A stretch of 44,594 nucleotides of DNA, taken from SIG351 sp045627045 (GTDB taxonomy: Bacteria; Bacillota; Clostridia; HGM11327). Every line of letters starts with the position of its first letter. The first letter of the stretch is position 1. The position numbers and the translations under genes were made by a program. The notes beneath the pieces were generated by a model that worked only from the letters and a program-made list of their open reading frames with translations, had not been told where the DNA came from and did no database searches. The stretch is from NCBI GenBank assembly GCA_045627045.1, contig JAZQMY010000063.1, forward strand, positions 1 through 44,594. Reading direction: 5' to 3'. Below, in pieces: positions 23,444 through 31,493 of this stretch.

Positions 23444-23484
23444 AACAGGACTGAAGGTCGAGCCTTTCAGTCCTGTTTTTTTGA
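23444..23484. terminator. Intrinsic terminator between convergent genes
   Basis: AACAGGACTGAA (23444-23455) pairs with TTCAGTCCTGTT (23466-23477), followed by T7. Strong for the rightward FAD/GrpB transcript; the A-rich left side may also serve the leftward dehydrogenase transcript. Confidence 0.85.
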
Positions 23485-23496
23485 TATTATTTTATA

Positions 23497-24603
23497 TTAT
23501 ACGAGAAGTGCCTTGACTGCCTTCTGATGTCTGAGGTCATAGAATGCCTTGTCGATGTCTTCAACGGAATATGTTGATGCGAGAGCACGGATATTCGGGA
23601 GAATGGACGGATTCTTTTTGAGGAATTCAAGGTAGTTCTTAACATCACATACTGAATACTGTGAAGAACCGATGAGCTGCAATGCCTGGAATGTGATGAC
23701 TTCGGGATTGATTTCAACTGGTCCCTGACTTGAATACTGACCTGCAATGAGGTATACTCCTCTGTTTCTCAGCCAGTTAAGACCCTGAGGAACCGCATAT
23801 CTTGCACCGCTTCCTTCAAAAACAACATCAGCACCGAGACCGCCTGAAAGCTCTTTTACTCTTGCGGCGATTTCTTCGGGAGACGTTGCGTCGAGAGTGT
23901 AGCACTCCGTTGCACCGAGCATTTTTGCAAGAGCTTCACGCTTTTCGTTCTTTCTTCCTGCAACGCTGATAACGTTCTTGATGCCTATTGCAGAGAAATA
24001 CTGCACTGCAAACATTCCGACGGGACCGAGACCCTGAACCACTGCAACTGTTGCTTTTGAAAAATCGTTTCCTGCTTTTTCTCCGAGAGAAACTGCATGA
24101 AGTGTCGTAGGGCCGGCACAGGCAAATACTGCTGTTGTGACAGGATCAAGACAATCCGGAACCTTTATGAGATTCTTTACCGGAGCGTAGTTATATTCAC
24201 CGAAACCTCCGTGAAAATGAGGAGCATCATCGGGATGGCCTCCGTTTGTTACGCCGAGATGAATGCAGTTTGCATCGTCACCGTCATGGCAGAGCAGACA
24301 ATCACCGCACGGGCAGGCAATATCGATTATTACAGTATCGCCCTCATTGATTCCGTATTCCTTTGAATCCTCTTCGCCGATGGCTTCGACCTTGCCTATA
24401 AATTCATGACCGAGGACGACCGGAGTTCCTGTTCCGAGCGTGCCGTCCATAAAATGAACATCGGTGCCGCATATACCGCTTGCAGTAAGCTTAACGGCTG
24501 CCATGCCCTTTTCAGGCTGTGTGAGTTCGTATTCCTTGATTTCAAATGGCTTTTCAACACCCATAAAGAGTGCCGCTTTTGCTGTTTTATTTGTTAATGG
24601 CAT
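23497..24603 (-). CDS. Zinc-dependent medium-chain alcohol dehydrogenase
   Basis: A 368-residue MDR-superfamily dehydrogenase. Catalytic zinc ligands are visible in SGICGTDVHFMDG (Cys45) and VVLGHEFIGKVEAIGEED (His66-Glu67); the structural zinc lobe is CPCGDCLLCHDGDDANC. The cofactor site is VVQGLGPVGMFAVQYFSAIG, and ADVVFEGSGA follows. It resembles the sorbitol/threonine dehydrogenase branch more than ethanol dehydrogenases. It is the third gene of the glycyl radical operon, 24 bases after the activase, with AAAGGAT before its ATG. It may oxidise or reduce the substrate or product of the radical enzyme; which one is not determined. Confidence 0.9.
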   Translation of the reverse strand: MPLTNKTAKAALFMGVEKPFEIKEYELTQPEKGMAAVKLTASGICGTDVHFMDGTLGTGTPVVLGHEFIGKVEAIGEEDSKEYGINEGDTVIIDIACPCGDCLLCHDGDDANCIHLGVTNGGHPDDAPHFHGGFGEYNYAPVKNLIKVPDCLDPVTTAVFACAGPTTLHAVSLGEKAGNDFSKATVAVVQGLGPVGMFAVQYFSAIGIKNVISVAGRKNEKREALAKMLGATECYTLDATSPEEIAARVKELSGGLGADVVFEGSGARYAVPQGLNWLRNRGVYLIAGQYSSQGPVEINPEVITFQALQLIGSSQYSVCDVKNYLEFLKKNPSILPNIRALASTYSVEDIDKAFYDLRHQKAVKALLV

Positions 24604-24627
24604 ATTTTTATCCTTTCAGATTATATT

Positions 24628-25524
24628 TTAGTTTGTTACTCTTGCGTCAAAGCCTTCAAAAGCTTCGAGCAACGGAAAAAGATCACTTGCTTTCAGGGAT
24701 TCTGTTCCGGCATATATGTAATTTTTGCCTATCGCCTTGTATTTCTCCTTGCAGAGACTGTGAAACGGCAGAAGATCAACTTTTACTGCACCGGTCTCTC
24801 TTATCACATCTGCCATACGCTTCATATAGCTGAGGCTGAAATTGTGATCCGGTATTACGGGGATACGTATCGTAACGTCTTTCCCTGCTTTGACAAGCTT
24901 TGAGATACTGTCAGTCACGGGAAATATGCTTCCTCCTGTGAAATGCCTGTAATCTTTATCATCTGCCGCTTTGAGATCAACGTAGTAAGTGTCGGCAAAG
25001 TCAAGAACAGGCTCAAAGCTTTTAAAACCCAGGGCCGCAGAAGTATCGATCAGAACGGAAATACCGTTTTCAAAGCACTTTTTTGCAAGCTCACGGGCAA
25101 ATTCAGGCTGGAGAAGAGGCTCGCCGCCTGAAAAAGTTATTCCGCCGCCTGATTCTCTGTAAAAATCTCTGTCTTCGCTTATTATTGAGAAGACCTCATC
25201 GGCGGTCATTTCTTTTCCACTTATTTCAAGTGCTTTTTTGGGACAATGCTTAACGCATTCTCTGCAGGCAATGCAATTGCTTCTACTGATGATGTGTTTG
25301 CCGCTTTCGCTTATAACGTGGACTGCGGCGTGACAGACAGAAGCGCATTTTCCGCAGGAAGTGCAGAGTGATTGGTGAAACATCAGGACAGGATCTGGTG
25401 AAATTGTTTCCGGATTATGACACCACAGGCAATGAAGAGGACATCCCTTAAAAAAAACGGTTGACCTGATTCCGGGGCCGTCTCCGACGGAAAAACGCTG
25501 TATGTGACTTATTTTTCCTGTCAT
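24628..25524 (-). CDS. Glycyl radical enzyme activating protein (radical SAM)
   Basis: A 298-residue radical SAM enzyme that installs the glycyl radical. The cluster motif is GCPLHCLWCHNPE (Cys28, Cys32, Cys35, CX3CX2C), preceded by FSVGDGPGIRSTVFFKG. An inserted ferredoxin domain supplies two more [4Fe-4S] clusters: CTSCGKCASVC and CIACRECVKHCP. GGGITFSGGEPLLQPEFA is the SAM-binding GGE motif. The two extra clusters are typical of activases for dehydratase/decarboxylase-type glycyl radical enzymes and not of the pyruvate formate-lyase activase. Its ATG overlaps the stop of the partner enzyme (ATGA). Confidence 0.94.
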   Translation of the reverse strand: MTGKISHIQRFSVGDGPGIRSTVFFKGCPLHCLWCHNPETISPDPVLMFHQSLCTSCGKCASVCHAAVHVISESGKHIISRSNCIACRECVKHCPKKALEISGKEMTADEVFSIISEDRDFYRESGGGITFSGGEPLLQPEFARELAKKCFENGISVLIDTSAALGFKSFEPVLDFADTYYVDLKAADDKDYRHFTGGSIFPVTDSISKLVKAGKDVTIRIPVIPDHNFSLSYMKRMADVIRETGAVKVDLLPFHSLCKEKYKAIGKNYIYAGTESLKASDLFPLLEAFEGFDARVTN

Positions 25525-27635
25525 ATTTCGGCATGCTCTGTACGCTTCAGGATATCTGTCTGAACGTCCTTACCGAGTCTCGTGTAGTATGCGCTGAAGC
25601 CGGATACACGAACAACCATGGACTGATACTTGTCAGGATTACTCATTGCATCGCGGAGAACATCCCTTGAAACGGAGTTGATTTGGACTTCCTGACCGCC
25701 CTTTGCGAAGTAAACCTTTATCAACGCACCAAGCTTTTTTCTCTTTTCGTCATCTGTAAACATTGACGGCGGATATTTCTGATTTACTACCGTTCCTGTT
25801 GCTGACTTTGTGTAGTCTGGCTTGCAGAGAGAAAGAAATGCTGCCGTAGGACCGTTTACATCCATGCCGTGCATAGGTGAAGCGGCATCGCTGACCTCGG
25901 CTCTTGAAAGACGGCCGTCGGGAGTTGCGGCGATTGATTTTCCTGCATCAATGTTCTGGACGTTTGAAGCGATTGCGATATAGAATGAGCCGCCGTCAAA
26001 TGTCTTTTTGCCTTTGAAAATATCATAATGCTCTTCGATGAACCATTTTGCGTATTTATCAACGAAATCATCGTTGTTGCCGTACTTGGGGCAGCTGAGC
26101 ATAAGCTGTCTTTCGTCCTCGTGACCCTCGAAGTTGGCTTTGAGAATAGATACCATTTCGGGAAGCGTCATAACCTTATCGACATAAACGAGCTTTTCGA
26201 TAGCGGCAAGACAGTCTGCGATAGTAGCAATACCCATACAGCAAGCACCGTGAGCAGAAGGATAAATTGCTCCGCCCATATTGATATCCAGACCTCTTTC
26301 AAGACATCCGTCACAGAAGCATGAAAGGAACGGCTGCTGGAAGTTCGGGGCATCTACGTTTTTGTTGACATTATAGTGGAAGTTAACATATTGATCTGCA
26401 CCGTATGCGAGCTGCTCGTGGAGAGCCTTCATGAACTTATCCATTGTGTCGAATTCCGAAGCATCGCCTGTTTTTGGGCCGATCTGATCTCCTGTGAGCA
26501 TACAGATGCCGTTATTGAGAGCAAGCTCAAGGTATTTCGGCGAATTGAATCTTCCGTCAGACCACGGCGGCTGTTTTCCCTGAATGAAGTTTTCGATGCA
26601 TCCTACCATGCAGTAATTCCTGCAATCCTCAAGGGAGTATCCGTAGCGGGAAAGCGCTCTGATATTGACGTCATCATTCATTAGGGCAGGATAGCCAAGA
26701 CCTGTGCCGATTACCTTGAGGCAGGCATCTATGAATTCGGGTTTTGTGTCTTTGTGAAGCTTTGCCGAAAGGTTCGGACCTGGAATGTGGCACTGATTGA
26801 CTGCTTCCAGAATAACGTATGAAAGCTCGTTTGTTGCATCACTGCCATCCTCCGGCTTGACACCGCCTATTGCGATATTGGCTACGTCATCGCCACCCAT
26901 GATGTATGTTGCTTCGTGGATTTTAATAAGCATTGCGGCAACAAGCTCGCGGGCTTCATCATGATTGATTATGCCTTTTTCCATATCGGCCTTGAAGAAT
27001 GGGTAAAGATACTGATCCATTCTTCCGAATGCGTTGTCATATCTTTCTTCATACATAAAGAGAAGATAAGGCATCCACACAAGCTGAAGAGCCTGAGCAA
27101 ATGTTTCGGGAACTTTGTGTGCGGCAATGCGGCAGTTTGCGGCCGCTTCCGTAAGACCCATTTCTTCTGCAATGTCAGAATATTCTTCCATGACGGCTGA
27201 CATTGCTAAAAGAGTTCTCTCCGCAGCAGTGAGAAAATCGATTTTAGACTGATCGTCCTTGAATTCCTTTTTGGAAGCATTGATCACGTCAATGGTTCCG
27301 TCGATTCCTCTTGAGAGAAGAGTGCTGTAATTCGGTGCATAATGACTGTGACATGTCCAGAAAAAACGCTGACCTATCTGACCGTATTGCTTTTCGTTTT
27401 CCTGGGAAACCATTTCGGATGGCCCGAGAACACCTCTCATTGATCCGAGAATGCGGTCATTTTTATAAACATATTTTTTGTGCTTGATAAATACATTGAC
27501 ATCACCGTCGGCACGGCGAAGAACGTTTGACTGTGAAGAGTCTTTGTTGAAGCCGTCAACAAAGAGCGTGTGAACGAGATGGGCTGAATATTCAGGCTTC
27601 GTCATCACTTCAGTTTTTAATTCAGTGAAGCTCAT
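25521..27635 (-). CDS. Glycyl radical enzyme of unassigned substrate
   Basis: A 704-residue PFL-like enzyme. The thiyl Cys motif is YCMVGCIEN, with Cys346 and Glu348 (the G-C-x-E form of dehydratases, lyases and decarboxylases, not the Cys-Cys of pyruvate formate-lyase). The glycyl loop is VVRVSGFSAYYTRLG, with the radical Gly at 679. Other conserved-looking blocks are SHYAPNYSTLLSRGIDG near residue 100, PGPNLSAKLHKDT, and GKQPPWSDGRFNSPKY right after the Cys. It is about 80-130 residues shorter than characterised glycerol, choline, hydroxyproline or sulfonate enzymes, mostly at the N-terminus and in internal loops. It is the first gene of a three-gene operon. I cannot assign a substrate. Confidence 0.93.
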   Translation of the reverse strand: MSFTELKTEVMTKPEYSAHLVHTLFVDGFNKDSSQSNVLRRADGDVNVFIKHKKYVYKNDRILGSMRGVLGPSEMVSQENEKQYGQIGQRFFWTCHSHYAPNYSTLLSRGIDGTIDVINASKKEFKDDQSKIDFLTAAERTLLAMSAVMEEYSDIAEEMGLTEAAANCRIAAHKVPETFAQALQLVWMPYLLFMYEERYDNAFGRMDQYLYPFFKADMEKGIINHDEARELVAAMLIKIHEATYIMGGDDVANIAIGGVKPEDGSDATNELSYVILEAVNQCHIPGPNLSAKLHKDTKPEFIDACLKVIGTGLGYPALMNDDVNIRALSRYGYSLEDCRNYCMVGCIENFIQGKQPPWSDGRFNSPKYLELALNNGICMLTGDQIGPKTGDASEFDTMDKFMKALHEQLAYGADQYVNFHYNVNKNVDAPNFQQPFLSCFCDGCLERGLDINMGGAIYPSAHGACCMGIATIADCLAAIEKLVYVDKVMTLPEMVSILKANFEGHEDERQLMLSCPKYGNNDDFVDKYAKWFIEEHYDIFKGKKTFDGGSFYIAIASNVQNIDAGKSIAATPDGRLSRAEVSDAASPMHGMDVNGPTAAFLSLCKPDYTKSATGTVVNQKYPPSMFTDDEKRKKLGALIKVYFAKGGQEVQINSVSRDVLRDAMSNPDKYQSMVVRVSGFSAYYTRLGKDVQTDILKRTEHAEI

Positions 27636-27699
27636 TTAGTTTCCTTTCTGTGTTTCGGCACAAAATAGTATTGATACTGATTTATTTATTTCCAAAATA

Positions 27700-27727
27700 A
27701 TTATACATCATTTTTTTGAAAAATCAA
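27700..27727 (-). promoter_or_regulatory. Candidate promoter and operator for the glycyl radical operon
   Basis: Minus strand: TTGATT (27727-27722), 16-base spacer, TATAAT (27705-27700). A short inverted repeat AGTAT-TG-ATACT (27667-27678) lies downstream of the expected transcription start, a possible regulator site. The weak -35 would suit activation by the divergent AraC protein. Confidence 0.45.
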
Positions 27728-27736
27728 TACATTATC

Positions 27737-27766
27737 TTGACAAAAAGAAGAAAAATATGATATAAT
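27737..27766 (+). promoter_or_regulatory. Sigma-A type promoter for the AraC-family gene
   Basis: TTGACA (27737-27742), 18-base spacer, TATAAT (27761-27766). It lies back to back with the candidate glycyl radical operon promoter. Confidence 0.72.
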
Positions 27767-27846
27767 TTTCCTGAAATAAGATTTCAAATATAAAAAAAGT
27801 ATTTTGCTTGATAAGTGCACTTTATTGAAAACGGGAGGTATCGGTT

Positions 27847-28821
27847 ATGGAGTTCATTGCAGTTAAATTTACAAGTATTCCGACGCTATATAATGCTCAC
27901 ATTTTTGAGGCGTCAGAACATTCTCAATGGTATATGCCTCAGTTTGAGAACCTGATTGAGATAACGGCAATCGAGCAGGGCTCTCTTATGACTATCGATC
28001 TTGATAATTCGGAGAAGCAGGTGCGCTCGGAAGGGGAAGTGTTTACTACTCTGCATAAGAAAAAACTCTTTTCCGAAACGGTAGGAGACAAGCACAGGCA
28101 TGTCACATTTTCGATAGTGCCCGAGCAGATAACATACGACCTCACGGAGAGCGATGTTCTCGAAATGTCCGCAAGAATTTATGATCAGACAAGCATAACG
28201 GCAATTATTCCGATCAGGTTTGAAAAAGAGCTTGCATCATCAATGAACATCAAAATCAGGCAGATAATTGACAACGAGGATAACGGAGATGTATTCAGAA
28301 ATCTGAAAATTACGTCGATAATAATGGACATCCTTTCAATGGCTACCGAATGCTCACTTCACATGGCTGAAATGCAGCTTTCGGGAACGAAGCATTATAA
28401 CCACACTTTTTACTGTCAGCAGGCAATGAAGTATATTGCAGGTCATATCTGTGAGGAGATTGAGGTAGAGAAGGTTGCGGAGTCGATGAATGTCAGCTAC
28501 GGTCATCTCAGCAGACTGTTCAAGCAGCAGACGGGGCAGACATTGGTGGATTATATCAACAGAGAAAAGGTCAGAAAAATGGAAGAGCTTCTGTGGACAA
28601 AAAAGATGTCTGTTTCGGAGGTATCTCAATCGGTGGGTATCAGCGATGAGAAGTATGCTTCAAGGCTTTTCAAAAAATATTCGGGACTCACGATAGGACA
28701 ATACGTTAAGCTGAACAGAAACAATCCTCAGGCTGTGATCAATCCCGATAAAATTAAGGATGACTGGAAAAAGAATGATTGGATAAAAAACGATGCCGAC
28801 CTGAAAAACGTAATAAGATAA
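27847..28821 (+). CDS. AraC-family transcriptional regulator
   Basis: A 324-residue protein with an N-terminal cupin-like ligand-binding region (residues about 10-130, including EGEVFTTLHKKKLFSE and HRHVTFSIVPEQ) and a C-terminal AraC DNA-binding domain (about 195-295). The two helix-turn-helix units are VEKVAESMNVSYGHLSRLFK and MSVSEVSQSVGISDEKYASR, ending in LFKKYSGLTIGQYVK. GGAGG stands about 7 bases before the ATG. It is transcribed away from the glycyl radical operon, the usual arrangement for a dedicated regulator that senses the pathway substrate; that link is inferred from position. The lysine- and tryptophan-rich tail after the DNA-binding domain is unusual. Confidence 0.92.
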   Translation: MEFIAVKFTSIPTLYNAHIFEASEHSQWYMPQFENLIEITAIEQGSLMTIDLDNSEKQVRSEGEVFTTLHKKKLFSETVGDKHRHVTFSIVPEQITYDLTESDVLEMSARIYDQTSITAIIPIRFEKELASSMNIKIRQIIDNEDNGDVFRNLKITSIIMDILSMATECSLHMAEMQLSGTKHYNHTFYCQQAMKYIAGHICEEIEVEKVAESMNVSYGHLSRLFKQQTGQTLVDYINREKVRKMEELLWTKKMSVSEVSQSVGISDEKYASRLFKKYSGLTIGQYVKLNRNNPQAVINPDKIKDDWKKNDWIKNDADLKNVIR

Positions 28822-28853
28822 ATCCAAGCGGTATTAAATGAGAATATAAAACA

Positions 28854-28883
28854 AAAACGGTCAGAAGATACTCTGACCGTTTT
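28854..28883. terminator. Bidirectional intrinsic terminator
   Basis: A 12-bp perfect stem (28854-28865 with 28872-28883), 6-base loop, A4 on one arm and T4 on the other. It separates the convergent araC-type gene and gdhA. Confidence 0.87.
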
Positions 28884-28907
28884 ATTTTCAGTTTGTACTT
28901 TGCTTTA

Positions 28908-30248
28908 TCAGCAGCAGCCCTGAGCCTTCATAGCTTCAGCAACCTTGAGGAAGCCTGCGATGTTAGCACCTGCCATGTAGTTGCCGGGCATGCCGTATTC
29001 CTTTGAAGCGGAATCACAAGAAGCGAAGATCTTCTTCATGATTTCGTGGAGCTTAGCATCAACATCCTCGAAAGACCATGAAAGTCTCTCTGAGTTCTGG
29101 CTCATTTCGAGACCTGATGTAGCAACGCCGCCTGCGTTTGCAGCCTTTGCAGGTCCGTAGAGCATGTTGTTTGCGAAGTAAACGTCAATAGCTTCAGGAG
29201 TTGAAGGCATATTAGCACCTTCGCTTACGGCAATACAGCCGTTCTTTGCAAGGATCTCAGCAGATTCCTTGTCGATTTCATTCTGTGTAGCGCACGGAAG
29301 AGCGATGTCGCAGGGGATAGTCCAGATGCCCTTGCAGCCTTCAACGTACTTAGCTTCAGGATGATACTTGAGGTACTCCTTGATACGGAGACGGTTAGCT
29401 TCCTTGATTTCCTTGATGGCATCGAGGTCAACACCGTTCTCATCGTAGATGTAGCCGTTAGAGTCGGACATAGCAATTACCTTTGCACCGAGCTCTGTTG
29501 CCTTCTGGTTAGCATAGATAGCAACGTTACCTGAACCGGATACGATAACCTTCTTGCCCTCGAAGCTTGTGCCGTTAGCCTTGAGCATTTCTGCTGTGAA
29601 GTAGCAAAGACCGAAGCCTGTTGCTTCCTTTCTTGCCAGAGAACCGCCGTATGTAAGACCCTTACCTGTAAGAACGCCTGTGAATTCGTTCTGAAGTCTC
29701 TTGTACTGTCCGAACATGAAGCCGATTTCTCTTGCGCCTGTACCGATATCACCGGCAGGAACGTCGCAGTCAGCACCGATGTGTCTGTAAAGCTCTGTCA
29801 TGAAGCTCTGGCAGAAACGCATTACTTCGCCATCAGACTTGCCCTTAGGATCGAAGTCTGAGCCGCCCTTTGCACCGCCCATAGGAAGTGTTGTAAGGCT
29901 GTTCTTGAAGATCTGCTCGAAGCCGAGGAACTTGATGATGCCCATATAAACAGAAGGATGGAGACGAATGCCGCCCTTGTAAGGTCCGATTGCAGAGTTG
30001 AACTGTATACGGAAACCACGGTTAACCTGAACCTTGCCGTTGTCATCAACCCACGGTACACGGAAAATGATCTGTCTTTCAGGCTCAACGAGACGATCAA
30101 TTACGCCTGCTTCAACGAGATCGGGACGCTTCTCAACAACAGGCTCGAGAGTTGAGAGAACTTCTGTAACTGCCTGAATGAACTCAGGTTCGCCCGGATT
30201 TCTCTTCTTAACGTTTTCAAGTACGTTCAAAAGATATTCGTTTTTCAT
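28908..30248 (-). CDS. gdhA: NADP-type hexameric glutamate dehydrogenase
   Basis: Interconverts 2-oxoglutarate plus ammonia and glutamate, the main ammonia-assimilation route of many anaerobes. The 446-residue protein has KGGIRLHPSVYMGIIKFLGF, LTTLPMGGAKGGSDFDPKGK, DVPAGDIGTGAREIGFMFGQ, GLTYGGSLARKEATGFGLCY and VIVSGSGNVAIYANQKA (nucleotide fold), all typical of the 450-residue bacterial class. The start at 30248 is chosen because GGAGG stands 8 bases before it; the upstream in-frame ATG at 30263 overlaps that ribosome binding site. The codon choice looks more uniform than in neighbouring genes, consistent with high expression (by eye only). Confidence 0.95.
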   Translation of the reverse strand: MKNEYLLNVLENVKKRNPGEPEFIQAVTEVLSTLEPVVEKRPDLVEAGVIDRLVEPERQIIFRVPWVDDNGKVQVNRGFRIQFNSAIGPYKGGIRLHPSVYMGIIKFLGFEQIFKNSLTTLPMGGAKGGSDFDPKGKSDGEVMRFCQSFMTELYRHIGADCDVPAGDIGTGAREIGFMFGQYKRLQNEFTGVLTGKGLTYGGSLARKEATGFGLCYFTAEMLKANGTSFEGKKVIVSGSGNVAIYANQKATELGAKVIAMSDSNGYIYDENGVDLDAIKEIKEANRLRIKEYLKYHPEAKYVEGCKGIWTIPCDIALPCATQNEIDKESAEILAKNGCIAVSEGANMPSTPEAIDVYFANNMLYGPAKAANAGGVATSGLEMSQNSERLSWSFEDVDAKLHEIMKKIFASCDSASKEYGMPGNYMAGANIAGFLKVAEAMKAQGCC

Positions 30249-30320
30249 ATTAAAAACCTCCATAAAAATTATTATTCAAAAAGTGAAATAAAAATTACAC
30301 TTTTAAATTTCAACTTCTAA

Positions 30321-30349
30321 ATTATATATCATAAAAATGAATTTGTCAA
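30321..30349 (-). promoter_or_regulatory. Consensus sigma-A promoter for gdhA
   Basis: Minus strand: TTGACA (30349-30344), 17-base spacer, TATAAT (30326-30321), leaving an AT-rich leader of about 65 bases before gdhA. The leader contains a short AAGTG/CACTT inverted repeat near 30280-30303. Confidence 0.82.
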
Positions 30350-30441
30350 GAATTTTATTTAATAATTTCATAAAATTTTATATAAAAAAGCTGTTGAAAC
30401 CAAAATAAATCCAAACAAATGAGATTTTTTGATAAAAAATA

Positions 30442-30470
30442 TTGACAAAGCAGGAATTTTATGGTATATT
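30442..30470 (+). promoter_or_regulatory. Sigma-A type promoter for the lipoprotein gene
   Basis: TTGACA (30442-30447), 17-base spacer, TATATT (30465-30470), about 31 bases before the start codon. Confidence 0.75.
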
Positions 30471-30500
30471 ACACAAAATGGAAAAAACAAAGGATAATAG

Positions 30501-31403
30501 ATGAAAAAAACGCTTTTCTGCATAATATTTATTGCAGCTTTTTTGCTTGCGGCAGGATGCTCTCCGAATGCGCCCGGAAGGAGCCTTCAGTCTCCTGAAA
30601 TGGGCTCTTCTGTAAAGCCGGGGCCGACAGATACACTGCATCCGCCTGAAAGAACGCCGCTTCCGATGTGGTATGCGACAGACTATGATTATTATATGTC
30701 TGCCTACGAAAACACAAAACAGCTTGAAAAATACGAATTTTCTGGAAAACTTGATATCTCGACAGAGGGAAGGATCAGCCTTGATATACCGTTTGAATTT
30801 GACGGTAAGATAATAGTGTCAGATGAAACGGAAGAGCTTCTGTTCCACACCTCATCAAACGTTTTCGGGCTTTACGATGCAGTTGATGTGTATTACAAGG
30901 ACGGCTTGTCGGTAACAGAGCACATTACGAAGGTCAACGGCAATGAAGTCAGAACAAAGCTGATAAATGATGATCATCAGGGAAAAGACGCTGATGCGCT
31001 GAAACGGACTGACATAGCTTTTCCCGTAAGCGAGGATGATATTCTGTCGGCGGCAGTCAATGTCGGAGAAGGCTATACGGAATACACGTTTGTCAAGAGC
31101 GGCAGAGAGATAAGAGAGTTGATATCACATATTGAAAAGCTCTCGATTTCGGAAAGCATTTCACTCGATGAGCAGTCGGCACAGAATGAATTCAGAAATG
31201 CGGCTATGCGGCTTGCCGATATTGATTTTGATGAGGCGATAATCTATATAAGAATAGATGATTCGGGAATCATTTCAGCATTCGGCATGACTGCGGAATA
31301 TGTCCGTGAAGACCGTGAAAACGGAAACACAAACGTCAGGATAAGATTTGATGCCTCGTTGAGAGAAATGAGCGATGATGAAACAATAGAACCGATACAA
31401 TAA
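30501..31403 (+). CDS. Predicted lipoprotein of unknown function
   Basis: A 300-residue protein with a lipoprotein signal peptide ending in LLAAGC (Cys20), then a proline-rich linker of about 35 residues. The rest is a soluble domain of alternating strands (EKYEFSGKLDISTEGRISLD, LDIPFEFDGKIIVSDETEEL, VYYKDGLSVTEHITKVNGNE), a helix and a final strand pair. This alternation of YxxDGxxY-like and hairpin segments resembles lipoproteins that carry hydrophobic molecules, but I recognise no named family. AAAGGA precedes the ATG. It is a single-gene unit between its own promoter and terminator. Its extracellular location is the firmest statement. Confidence 0.78.
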   Translation: MKKTLFCIIFIAAFLLAAGCSPNAPGRSLQSPEMGSSVKPGPTDTLHPPERTPLPMWYATDYDYYMSAYENTKQLEKYEFSGKLDISTEGRISLDIPFEFDGKIIVSDETEELLFHTSSNVFGLYDAVDVYYKDGLSVTEHITKVNGNEVRTKLINDDHQGKDADALKRTDIAFPVSEDDILSAAVNVGEGYTEYTFVKSGREIRELISHIEKLSISESISLDEQSAQNEFRNAAMRLADIDFDEAIIYIRIDDSGIISAFGMTAEYVREDRENGNTNVRIRFDASLREMSDDETIEPIQ

Positions 31404-31441
31404 AAGGTGCACGATACAGCACATTTTTGTTATGTATGTCA

Positions 31442-31471
31442 AAAGCGGCTTTGCTTCTGCAAGGCCGCTTT
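31442..31471. terminator. Bidirectional intrinsic terminator
   Basis: A 13-bp stem (31442-31454 with 31459-31471, one T-G pair) with loop TTCT, between the convergent lipoprotein and beta-helix genes. The T tract is short on the plus side. Confidence 0.75.
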
Positions 31472-31493
31472 GATATTATTTATGGATAATTAT

